From Deltaproteobacteria bacterium (lineage in GTDB: Bacteria; Desulfobacterota; Binatia; Binatales; Binataceae): a stretch of DNA of 8,415 nucleotides. Shown here in pieces: positions 1 to 5,989 of this stretch. Made by a program: the position numbers and the translations under genes. Location: the NCBI GenBank assembly GCA_021799555.1, contig JAJZAG010000161.1, positions 1 through 8,415 on the forward strand, read 5' to 3'. A model generated the notes under the pieces. It saw only the letters and a program-made list of their open reading frames with translations, did no database searches and had not been told where the DNA came from. Every line of letters starts with the position of its first letter. Position 1 is the stretch's first letter.

Positions 1-1796
1 CGATTATCGCCACTGTCTGCGATGAAGAGATCGCCCGCCGGATCGAACGTTACCGCCGAAGGTGCGAGCAATGTCGAAGCGCTGACCGTATTCGGCGAGC
101 ATCCGTTGGTCGTAAAGCCGCCGCAAGTTCCGAACACGAGCGCGGCCGGCGCTGGATTCGCGCACGGATAGGAACTGCACGCCGCGGCGGGATTGGAGAA
201 CTCGAGCACGCGATTGTTGTTGGTGTCGGCGACGAAGAGGTTGCCAGACGAATCAGTCGCGAGACCCTCGGGCGAGTCGAGCGTCGATGCGCTCTCGGCG
301 CCGCCCGCGTTCACCGCCGACGAAACGAAATCAGTCTGGCCGATTACGATATCGGCGGGACCCGCCGCCGGAGTTGACGGGCTGACCCATCCGAGCACGC
401 GATTATTTGCGGTGTCGGCGAGGTACACCGCCGTCTGCGCCCCGGAGATCGAGGCGGCAACGCCGCGCGGTTCGTCCAATCCGCCGGCGCCGATGCTGTT
501 GGTTCCGGCGTCTGCGAAATCGCTCTGACCAAGCACCCGATTGGCGACCGCGTTGGTCGGCGGGTTGGACTCGTTGTATTCGAGGACGCGATTGTCGCCC
601 GTGTCAGCGGCGTAGAGATCACCGAATTCATCGATCCCGAGACCTCCGGGATTGCTCAGGCTGGCGGCATTAGGACCAGAGGTTCCGGGGCCGATCGTGA
701 TATTCACGGAAGTGTTCCGCAGCGATACCGCGCCTTCATAAACGGTGATCTCGTTGCCAACACTCCATCCGACGTACAGATTTCCGGCGGAATCGATCGC
801 GATGCCCTGCGGCTCGTTCACGCCAGCCCCGGTGAAGACGAGATTGGCGGTTGTCGAATTCTTACCCTTGACGCCGTAAGGCCCGGTGTATTCGAGCGCG
901 CGATTATTTCCAGCGTCGGCGACGAAGAGATTTCCCAGATTATCGACCGTCACGCCGGCGCCGGACGGCGATCCGGCAATCGGCGCCAGACACAGCGTCG
1001 CGTCGGTCGCGTTCGAACCCTGGACGCACTGCGATCCGGTCGCGTCGGTTTGTCCGACGATCAGATTCGCCGCGGTGCTGGCCGGCTGCGTGATGTTCTT
1101 ACCCTCGCCTGAGAACGGCGCGTAATAAACCGTCACGCGATTATCGCCCGCGTCGGCGATGAAGACATTACCGGCAGCGTCGATCGCAACACCGGAGGGA
1201 TCGCACAACGACCCGGACCCGACCTGCCCGCTCGCGCATCCTGTATTCGTCGCAAAGTTTCCGCCCTGTCCAAATACCGCCGCGGCTGGTCCGCCCGCGA
1301 CCGGGCCGCTCGAGAATCCTGAAAGCGGCGCGCTGAAAACCAGCACGCGATTATTGCCGCTGTCGGCGACGTAGAGATTTCCCGCACCGTCCACTCCAAC
1401 GCCGGCCGGCGCCCATAGCGTGGACGCGCTGGGTGCGCCGTCCTGATTCGGCGTGGAAGAGATCATGTTCGGCTGCCCGATCACGATATCCGCCGCTGTG
1501 CCATTGGCGTAGGTGCTCGCATCGTTCCATCCGAGCACGCGGTTCTTGCCCGTATCCGCGACCCATACGTGATTGGGCGAAACCGAAGTGTCGATCGCTA
1601 CCGCACGCGGCGCAGCCATCGCAGCGGCCGTAACCTGGTTGAGAGTATTGGTATAGAAATCAGGTTTTCCGAAGACCAGACTGGCGAGATCCGGAGCGCT
1701 CGCGACTGCGGCAAGCGCCGCGATCGCAATCGCGGCAGCCGCAGCCGCCATAAACACAAGCACACGCAGGACCGTAATCCGCGCCTTCGCCGGCAT
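1..1796 (-). CDS. Exported NHL-repeat (beta-propeller) protein, 3' end beyond the left edge
   Basis: The frame is open from ATG 1796 to the left edge (598 codons visible, no stop), so the C-terminus is missing. A G-rich Shine-Dalgarno-like stretch (AAAGGGGGG) lies just upstream of the ATG. Residues 7-34 are a hydrophobic Ala-rich signal peptide with a likely signal peptidase I site after ASA (34). The rest is an NHL array: GNLYVAD-x2-NNRVL-type motifs have their second Asn near residues 85, 149, 219, 298, 402, 465, 528 and 598, plus a degenerate copy near 348 (VGNEITVY). Repeats are linked by IVIGQ/LVFG segments. NHL repeats form beta-propeller blades, usually for protein, ligand or surface binding; no catalytic domain is visible. 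Cys pairs occur in several inter-blade loops, fitting an oxidising extracytoplasmic location. At least nine repeats exceed one six-bladed propeller, so two propellers or a longer array is likely. The fold is fairly certain; the ligand is unknown. Confidence 0.88.
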   Translation of the reverse strand, partial: MPAKARITVLRVLVFMAAAAAAIAIAALAAVASAPDLASLVFGKPDFYTNTLNQVTAAAMAAPRAVAIDTSVSPNHVWVADTGKNRVLGWNDASTYANGTAADIVIGQPNMISSTPNQDGAPSASTLWAPAGVGVDGAGNLYVADSGNNRVLVFSAPLSGFSSGPVAGGPAAAVFGQGGNFATNTGCASGQVGSGSLCDPSGVAIDAAGNVFIADAGDNRVTVYYAPFSGEGKNITQPASTAANLIVGQTDATGSQCVQGSNATDATLCLAPIAGSPSGAGVTVDNLGNLFVADAGNNRALEYTGPYGVKGKNSTTANLVFTGAGVNEPQGIAIDSAGNLYVGWSVGNEITVYEGAVSLRNTSVNITIGPGTSGPNAASLSNPGGLGIDEFGDLYAADTGDNRVLEYNESNPPTNAVANRVLGQSDFADAGTNSIGAGGLDEPRGVAASISGAQTAVYLADTANNRVLGWVSPSTPAAGPADIVIGQTDFVSSAVNAGGAESASTLDSPEGLATDSSGNLFVADTNNNRVLEFSNPAAACSSYPCANPAPAALVFGTCGGFTTNGCSPNTVSASTLLAPSAVTFDPAGDLFIADSGDN

Positions 1797-1951
1797 CGCG
1801 CCCCCCTTTACCGACAGTGGTTCGCGCGGCCGCGCAACCTAACGCGACCCGCCCAAGTTCGCGATTCCTCACCTCATATATCCCATCAGGCAGTCAAATA
1901 GAACAGAATTGATGTTCGTAGCTTTGCCTTCGCGGCTTGCCGCTCCCCGAT

Positions 1952-2014
1952 CGCTCCGGAGATCTTGCCGCGCCGCCCGCGAGCGTCCGCGCGCACCGCA
2001 TCGCATCCGGAGCG
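1952..2014. repeat. Spaced 9-bp inverted repeat upstream of the promoter
   Basis: CGCTCCGGA at 1952-1960 is matched by its exact reverse complement TCCGGAGCG at 2006-2014, with 45 bases between. One mismatch outward, two further bases pair. The left arm contains the self-palindrome CTCCGGAG. It lies about 40 bases upstream of the -35 element, where an activator or looping repressor could bind. In DNA this GC-rich a chance match is quite possible. Confidence 0.25.
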
Positions 2015-2054
2015 TTCGGGTTCCAGGGTTTAATGGCAGCTTGAAATAATTGCT

Positions 2055-2084
2055 TTGAACGGCCCGGCTTTGCGATGCTAAAGT
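2055..2084 (+). promoter_or_regulatory. Sigma70-type extended -10 promoter
   Basis: TTGAAC at 2055-2060 matches the -35 consensus at 5 of 6 positions. After an 18-base spacer comes TGC-TAAAGT (2076-2084), an extended -10 with the TGn element and a 4 of 6 match to TATAAT. Transcription would begin near 2091, leaving a leader of about 37 bases before the start codon at 2128. This is the best promoter candidate in the window and lies in a locally AT-richer patch. Confidence 0.55.
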
Positions 2085-2112
2085 GCGTAGAGTCAATTAC
2101 TTCGGCGCTCGA

Positions 2113-2118
2113 AAGGAG
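2113..2118 (+). promoter_or_regulatory. Ribosome binding site fixing the start at 2128
   Basis: AAGGAG at 2113-2118 is a near-perfect Shine-Dalgarno sequence 9 bases upstream of ATG 2128. It decides between that ATG and an in-frame GTG at 2083, which lies inside the predicted -10 region and has no ribosome site. Confidence 0.8.
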
Positions 2119-2127
2119 ATCGCAAAC

Positions 2128-2790
2128 ATGAGCATCAAGGAGCGATTCGGGATCCTCGCGATGGTGATTGCCGCCGCGATGATGGGCGGAGCGGTTGGTG
2201 GCTATCTGATGAACTCGGCGACGCTTAACGCCGCCAGCACACCGAAACTGATCACGGCGCAGAAGTTCGTTCTGGTTGACGCCGCTGGACGGACCCGGGG
2301 TGTGCTTGATGTTTCCTCGAAGGGAGTCGCTCAGTTGGCGCTGTTCGATGATCACCATCGTATCCGCGCCGGACTTGGAGTAGCGCATAATGGCGCACCC
2401 GGGCTTGCGATATACAGCACCAGTGGCCAGACGCGAATCGAGCTGTCGCTGTCGAACCATACCTCGCGCTTGCGCTTCTTTAATCCCGACGGACGCACGG
2501 TCGCAGGCTTCGGCGCGACCCCGAATGGAGAGCCCGCTCTGATTCTCAACGACAACCAGGGACGCGAACGCGCGTCGCTGGATGTCGCCGCCGACGGAGC
2601 GCCGACGCTCAGACTCGGCGACGCGACCGGCACTCGGCTCGGTCTCGACGTAACTCCCGCCGGACTACCGGGTCTCGCGCTGCTCGGCACCAACGGTGTG
2701 ACGCGCGCGACGTTGACCCTGAACGCCAACGGAGCCGGCGCACTCACCCTATTCGACTCGAGCGGCAAAGCAGTAAGGAGCGGCTTCTGA
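2128..2790 (+). CDS. Membrane-anchored tandem-repeat protein, eight 22-24-residue repeats
   Basis: This 220-residue protein starts at ATG 2128 behind a strong ribosome site. Residues 1-6 (MSIKER) are charged; residues 7-28 are a hydrophobic, Gly/Ala/Met-rich helix, either a signal anchor or an uncleaved signal peptide. From about residue 44 to the end the chain is seven full repeats plus one shorter last repeat. Their lengths are 24, 23, 22, 23, 23, 22, 23 and 17. Each has the pattern LxLxD-x2-G-x2-R-x2-L-x-V, then a Gly-rich turn and often a Pro. Such alternating hydrophobic residues with regular Gly/Asp turns suggest a beta-solenoid or beta-meander outside the cytoplasm (inference). There are no Cys residues or catalytic motifs. 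The gene is probably monocistronic, with its own promoter and a strong terminator. I do not recognise a named family; similar D-x2-G-x-x-R repeat proteins exist as hypotheticals in other bacteria. Confidence 0.88.
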   Translation: MSIKERFGILAMVIAAAMMGGAVGGYLMNSATLNAASTPKLITAQKFVLVDAAGRTRGVLDVSSKGVAQLALFDDHHRIRAGLGVAHNGAPGLAIYSTSGQTRIELSLSNHTSRLRFFNPDGRTVAGFGATPNGEPALILNDNQGRERASLDVAADGAPTLRLGDATGTRLGLDVTPAGLPGLALLGTNGVTRATLTLNANGAGALTLFDSSGKAVRSGF

Positions 2791-2810
2791 ATACGACCCG
2801 CGATTGCGAA

Positions 2811-2843
2811 CCGGGCGGACCCAGGCGGCCGCCCGGATTTTTT
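2811..2843 (+). terminator. Rho-independent terminator of the repeat-protein gene
   Basis: CCGGGCGG (2811-2818) and CCGCCCGG (2829-2836) form a perfect 8-bp GC stem with a 10-base loop. An A and six T residues follow (2837-2843). It begins 20 bases after the stop codon of the repeat protein, so that transcript should end here and the lipoprotein gene needs its own promoter. Confidence 0.9.
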
Positions 2844-2940
2844 GTGCGCTCTTGCGATACTGCGGCGCGTCGGCCCACGTTGTGCGCGATCGCCGCGCCG
2901 CGCCCGCGATCAGGCGTAGTCCCGAGGTTCTGATCTTTCC

Positions 2941-3432
2941 ATGTTCGGGCCTGTAGCGAATTTCCGCGCGGCGCTGTTCCTCGCGATGGCGATCGCGGTA
3001 GGCGGATGCGCCGCGCTTTCGCCATCGAGAAAACCAACTCCCGCCGAACGCGCGCAGGAGATCGAGCCGATGCTCGCGGCGGCGGGCTTCGCGATGCTGC
3101 CCGCGGATACGGCGCAGCGCAAACAGCAACTCTCGACGCTGCCGCCTTTGACGCTCTCCTACTACGTCGGACACACTGGCAAGATGCACTACTGGATGGC
3201 GGATCCGCAGTTCTGCAATTGCCTCTATCTGGGATCCGAGGAGGCTTACCAGAAGTACGAGCGGATGCGGACGCGGCAACACCTCGCCGAGCAGGAGCAT
3301 CGCGCGGCTGAAGAGAGCCTTGAAGCCGCATCCGAGGAGCAAATGTCCTTGCAGTCGGAGATGCTCAATCCCTACGCGCCCGATCCGTATAGCGGGTTGG
3401 GCTGGCTCCCGCCCGGCTTTTTTATGTACTGA
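2941..3432 (+). CDS. Predicted lipoprotein with a Cys-x-Cys core and C-terminal coiled coil
   Basis: This 163-residue protein has a lipoprotein signal: charged Arg9, a hydrophobic stretch at 10-22, and a lipobox AVGGC with the lipidated cysteine at residue 23. The mature protein is predicted to be attached to the membrane by its N-terminus. A compact core follows (residues 71-107) with YYVGHTGKMHYW, then DPQFCNCLYLG containing Cys92 and Cys94, then an EEAYQKYERM helix. Residues 100-140 are rich in Glu, Arg, Gln and Ala and probably form a helix or coiled coil. The tail (143-163) is rich in Pro, Tyr and Gly. Cys92-x-Cys94 could be a disulfide or metal ligand (inference). Only a weak GAGG, 13 bases upstream, precedes the ATG, but no alternative start keeps the signal. 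No function is known to me. Confidence 0.82.
   Translation: MFGPVANFRAALFLAMAIAVGGCAALSPSRKPTPAERAQEIEPMLAAAGFAMLPADTAQRKQQLSTLPPLTLSYYVGHTGKMHYWMADPQFCNCLYLGSEEAYQKYERMRTRQHLAEQEHRAAEESLEAASEEQMSLQSEMLNPYAPDPYSGLGWLPPGFFMY
3396..3423 (+). terminator. Possible intrinsic terminator overlapping the end of the lipoprotein gene
   Basis: GTTGGGC (3396-3402) can pair with GCCCGGC (3411-3417), including two G-U pairs, around an 8-base loop. Six T residues follow at 3418-3423. The hairpin lies inside the last codons of the lipoprotein gene, just before its stop at 3430-3432. Translating ribosomes could mask it, so it may be weak or conditional. An alternative GCGGG/CCCGC stem uses overlapping bases. 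Confidence 0.4.
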
Positions 3433-3468
3433 CCGCGCCGCAACCTGCGGCCGCGCCCATCTTGAATT

Positions 3469-4269
3469 ATGCGTTTTGAACGATTCATCGAGCGATGCCG
3501 CGCCGAGTGGCCAGAGTTCGACAACCCGCGCCGCCTCGAAGAGTCCCCCAATCCGGCCACGCGCGATCTCTCGGGGGTTCTTACTCACGTGCCCGGGATG
3601 GCGACCGAGAACAAGCTCAAGCTGCTCAATCTCGCCGTCGCCTCGCTCGAGCCGGACGAGATTTACGTCGAGGTCGGTTGCTACAAAGGCGCGAGCCTGA
3701 TCGGCGCCGCGATGGGGAATCCCGACGCGCGGATATTCGCGTGCGATAATTTCTCGCAGTTCGACGGCGCAGCCGCGGCGCTCGACGCCGTAATAGCCCA
3801 GTTCACGCGCCCGGGCCAGGTCGAATTTCACGACATGGATTTCCGCGAATTCCTGACCCGCGCGCCGTGGCGTCCGGCAAAAATCGGCGCCTACTTTTAC
3901 GACGGCGGTCACTCGTTCGAGGATCAGTACGACGGAATCCGCCTCGTACTCGAGCATCTCGCCGCCGACGCCCTCGTCATCATCGACGACACCAACAAAC
4001 GCGCCGCCCGTTCGGCTGACGCGCTGATCGCGCGCCAGGTGCCGGGCTTCGAGTTGATCCTCAATCTGCGCACGCCGAAGAACCACCATCCAGCCTGGTG
4101 GAACGGCATCCAGGTTTATCGCTACCGCGCGCGCGGCCCGATCGACTGCGCGGCGTTGATGGGCGCGGCGTTCTCGGCGCGCAAGCTCATCTACGACGAC
4201 CTGCTGCTCAACCTGAAGCATGGCCGGCGCGCGCTTCGCGCCCGAATCAAGCAATCGCTCCGGCATTGA
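3469..4269 (+). CDS. Class I SAM-dependent methyltransferase (Methyltransf_24-like)
   Basis: This 266-residue protein has the Rossmann-type methyltransferase layout. Motif I is IYVEVGCYKGAS (65-76), the glycine-containing loop that binds S-adenosylmethionine. FACDNF (90-95), with acidic Asp93 at the end of strand 2, would contact the ribose. EFHDMDFREF (119-128) matches the adenine-binding region. FYDGGHSFEDQYDGI (143-157) and VIIDDT (170-175) are the signature of the Methyltransf_24/class I family acting on small molecules, sugars or peptides. Residues 205-217 (NHHPAWWNGIQVY) are likely near the substrate pocket. No signal peptide is seen, so it is cytoplasmic. The start lacks a clear Shine-Dalgarno site. 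The gene lies 36 bases after the lipoprotein stop and converges with the phage portal gene. The substrate cannot be told; neighbours give no pathway clue. Confidence 0.85.
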   Translation: MRFERFIERCRAEWPEFDNPRRLEESPNPATRDLSGVLTHVPGMATENKLKLLNLAVASLEPDEIYVEVGCYKGASLIGAAMGNPDARIFACDNFSQFDGAAAALDAVIAQFTRPGQVEFHDMDFREFLTRAPWRPAKIGAYFYDGGHSFEDQYDGIRLVLEHLAADALVIIDDTNKRAARSADALIARQVPGFELILNLRTPKNHHPAWWNGIQVYRYRARGPIDCAALMGAAFSARKLIYDDLLLNLKHGRRALRARIKQSLRH

Positions 4270-4292
4270 GCGCCACGGTTGCATCGTTCAAT
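4265..4292. repeat. Inverted repeat spanning two convergent stop codons
   Basis: ATTGAGCG (4265-4272) pairs with CGTTCAAT (4285-4292) over 8 bp with one G-U, around a 12-base loop. The left arm contains the methyltransferase stop codon and the right arm the portal stop codon on the other strand. No T-run follows on either side, so it is not a classical terminator. It may slow polymerase or simply mark the junction between host and phage genes. Confidence 0.35.
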
Positions 4293-5673
4293 CAGCCGCT
4301 GTGCGCGCGGCCGGCGTCAGGATCGTGTCGCCGGGGGACGGTTCCGGAAGACCCAGCTTGTCGAGCACGGATTTCTGCGCGACGCGCAATCCGCGATCGG
4401 CGAGTTCCGCAACGATATCGGCGAACTCCTTGACATTCTGATCGTCGGGCAAGCCGAGCGCGAGTTTCGGATATTGGCGCTGCGGCCCGAGGTTCAAGTC
4501 AACTATCGGCCGCACCAGGTCGCGTCCGAGCGTTTCGCCAAGCCGCCGCGCGTCGGCGGCCAGGATGTCGCGGCGCACGGTGTTGTGAACTTCGGCCGCC
4601 CCGCGCGAGCCGCCCCGCGCCGGCATCTCGGTCGTCAGCGTCTGCCCGAGCACCGCCTTCGAAACCTGCGCGTCCAGATACTCGCAGAACGAACGGTAGA
4701 GCTCCGAGCTGCCGCTCTGCCGCGCCTCGGTGAATTCGATCATCATCGATTCCGGGATAATCGCCGCGGCGTCGGTGCCGATGCTTGCGACCGCCTGCAA
4801 CAGCGTCTGCTTGTCGATCTCGGTCGCGCCCGGATGATACTTGCCCACCCTGAGCGGCTGGCCGAACACCTCGGTGAAGGTCACCCAGTCCTTGAGGATG
4901 TAGTTCTTGAACAGGTAGGCCCAGCCCGCCGCACGCGCGAGTCCGCCGCGAATAGGCAGTCCCGCTTTGGCCTTTGAGAAGTGAGTAATGAACTTGAACG
5001 GCAGCAGCGGCGCCGTCATCGGCTGAATCCCGCCGCGCACTCCGCCCGCCAGTCCGTCGCCGCTGAAGTGCGGCGTCTCGGAATCCAGCCCCGGCGCCTT
5101 CCGCGGCGCCTTGGGCGACGCTCCGCTGAGCGGCTGCTCTTTGAGGGTGCGCACCAGCAGTTCCTCGCCGGATATCCAATCGAACATGAACCATCGCGGG
5201 TCGCGCCATTTGAGCTCGCGCGGATACCACTGACGCCCCGAGCGGTCCCAGATGATCTCGGTGGCCGAGAAGCCCTTGCCGATCGCGTCGAGCATGTCCA
5301 TGATCGCCGAATCCATCGTCAGCACTCCGCCGAGCAGGACCTCGCGCACGATCGCCGCCGCGCGCTGATCGTCGGCCGACGACGACGCCGCGCGCACAAT
5401 CAGCTCGAGTCCCGCCACCGCCTCCTTGCGCGTCTCGAGCACCGCAAGATAGTGCAAGTCCTTCTCCTCCATCTCCTCGGCGAGTTCGAGGTAGAGGAAC
5501 GGATCGCCGAATTCGGCCTCGCGCAGGATCGAGGTGAGCCGCTCGGGTGTCAGTCCAGCGGAAGGATGCATGACCGAGTAGATATTGCGGATTCCGGCCA
5601 TCGTGGGCGCCGCCTGCTCGGCGCGCAGCATTTCGGTATCGACCGGGCGGCCGTACGCATCGTATAGCTTCAT
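4288..5673 (-). CDS. Mu gp29-like portal protein (DUF935)
   Basis: This 461-residue portal protein would form the ring at the prohead vertex through which DNA enters and to which TerL docks. Family-typical segments appear in order: DPFLYLELAEEMEEKD-LHY (57-75), GFSATEIIWD (134-143), GLPIRGGLARAAGW (238-251), the YLFKNYILKDW / EVFGQPLRVGKY block (253-279), VLGQTLTTE (341-349), GSRGAAEVHN (355-364) and YPKLALG (401-407). Length is near the family's usual size. The start is ATG 5673: GGAG lies 8 bases upstream and the ATG overlaps the zinc-ribbon stop (ATGA). The frame stays open further upstream to 5745, but that part overlaps the zinc-ribbon gene and lacks family features. Residues about 177-222 form a Pro/Gly/Ser-rich insertion where relatives usually have a short loop. 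The gene looks intact. Confidence 0.92.
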   Translation of the reverse strand: MKLYDAYGRPVDTEMLRAEQAAPTMAGIRNIYSVMHPSAGLTPERLTSILREAEFGDPFLYLELAEEMEEKDLHYLAVLETRKEAVAGLELIVRAASSSADDQRAAAIVREVLLGGVLTMDSAIMDMLDAIGKGFSATEIIWDRSGRQWYPRELKWRDPRWFMFDWISGEELLVRTLKEQPLSGASPKAPRKAPGLDSETPHFSGDGLAGGVRGGIQPMTAPLLPFKFITHFSKAKAGLPIRGGLARAAGWAYLFKNYILKDWVTFTEVFGQPLRVGKYHPGATEIDKQTLLQAVASIGTDAAAIIPESMMIEFTEARQSGSSELYRSFCEYLDAQVSKAVLGQTLTTEMPARGGSRGAAEVHNTVRRDILAADARRLGETLGRDLVRPIVDLNLGPQRQYPKLALGLPDDQNVKEFADIVAELADRGLRVAQKSVLDKLGLPEPSPGDTILTPAARTAAD

Positions 5674-5822
5674 GGGTTCGTCTCCGCTTTTTTGGGTTCG
5701 CATTCGCCGACTTTTCGGAACCAATTTCCGCCGCATCGATGGCACGGCTCGGGCAGCCGCATCGTCGTCAGTGCGAACTGATGCCCGCAGGCCTCACAGC
5801 GCCATTGCCAGTAAATACTCAT
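5670..5822 (-). CDS. Small FmdB-like zinc-ribbon protein between terminase and portal
   Basis: This 50-residue protein has two CxxC knuckles, Cys9/Cys12 and Cys27/Cys30, spaced to form one zinc ribbon. A fifth cysteine (Cys41) lies near the Lys/Glu-rich tail. The N-terminus MSIYWQWRCEACGHQF closely resembles the start of FmdB-type zinc ribbons (MPIYEYRC...), which supports ATG 5822; GAGG sits 5 bases upstream. Its TGA overlaps the portal ATG by four bases (ATGA), so portal translation is probably coupled to it. Its place inside the packaging operon suggests a DNA- or protein-binding accessory of packaging, or a regulator of portal expression; neither is shown. The frame stays open upstream to GTG 5993, which overlaps the terminase stop (GTGA) and has AAGGAG 4 bases ahead, so a 107-residue form is a real alternative. 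Confidence 0.78.
   Translation of the reverse strand: MSIYWQWRCEACGHQFALTTMRLPEPCHRCGGNWFRKVGECEPKKAETNP
5682..5685 (-). promoter_or_regulatory. Ribosome binding site of the portal gene
   Basis: GGAG on the minus strand lies 8 bases upstream of ATG 5673, inside the last codons of the zinc-ribbon gene. It supports the start that overlaps the preceding stop codon over the longer upstream frame. Confidence 0.65.
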
Positions 5823-5989
5823 GAATTCCTCGGTTTTTTCGTTCGGGATCGCCGGCCGCGGCGCGTAGGCGATCCGCCCGGCGCGCGCCGCGAGGGACGC
5901 GATCGGCGCGGCGGCGGCGCGGCGCTCGCGATGGGTTCGTTTCGCGGAAAATCGGGCGCCGAAACCGTCTCTCCCTGCCGCCATCGCGC
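5823..5989 (-). other. 167-base gap with an in-frame open extension of the zinc-ribbon gene
   Basis: Between the terminase stop and the zinc-ribbon ATG, the zinc-ribbon frame is open throughout. By my count 46 of 57 codons from GTG 5993 end in G or C, more than at codon positions 1 or 2, so the stretch behaves like coding DNA. The encoded residues are Ala/Arg-rich with no motif. Either it is a basic N-terminal tail translated from GTG 5993, or it is a decayed or untranslated spacer. GAGG at 5828-5831 near its left end is the ribosome site of the short form. Confidence 0.45.

Larger units (their letters stand above)
1797..2127. other. Divergent intergenic region
   Basis: This stretch separates the leftward NHL-repeat gene from the rightward tandem-repeat protein gene. 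It holds the NHL gene's ribosome site at its left end, a spaced inverted repeat (1952-2014), and the rightward promoter and ribosome site at its right end. For the leftward gene I see an AT-rich patch near 1875-1915 (TTGACT and TATAT words on the minus strand), but their spacing does not make a convincing promoter. Open frames crossing it in several directions lack ribosome sites and show no recognisable protein features. Confidence 0.6.

Noticed and set aside
1..1400. Recurring DNA words (GCGATTATTGCC...GTCGGCGAC) suggesting a repeat array or CRISPR
   Set aside because: The repeats are imperfect, unevenly spaced by about 190-240 bases, and encode the NHL motif in one frame; they are protein repeats.
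2083..2127. Longer form of the repeat protein from GTG 2083
   Set aside because: GTG 2083 lies in the predicted -10 element and has no ribosome site, while ATG 2128 has AAGGAG at good spacing and gives a clean anchor at the N-terminus.
2749..4284. A 511-residue open frame on the minus strand
   Set aside because: It lies opposite the lipoprotein and methyltransferase genes, which carry a lipobox and clear methyltransferase motifs. It runs across a strong terminator of the plus strand and shows no recognisable domain. It is a GC-driven shadow.
4279..5667. Two plus-strand open frames of 232 and 228 residues
   Set aside because: They are antisense to the DUF935 portal, are Arg-rich, and lack ribosome sites and domains.
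5688..5693. A6 run (minus strand) near the end of the zinc-ribbon gene as a -1 frameshift site fusing it to the portal
   Set aside because: A -1 slip would enter the portal frame, but the run is read as CCC AAA AAA GCG, which is not a proper slippery heptamer. The ATGA overlap and portal ribosome site already explain expression.
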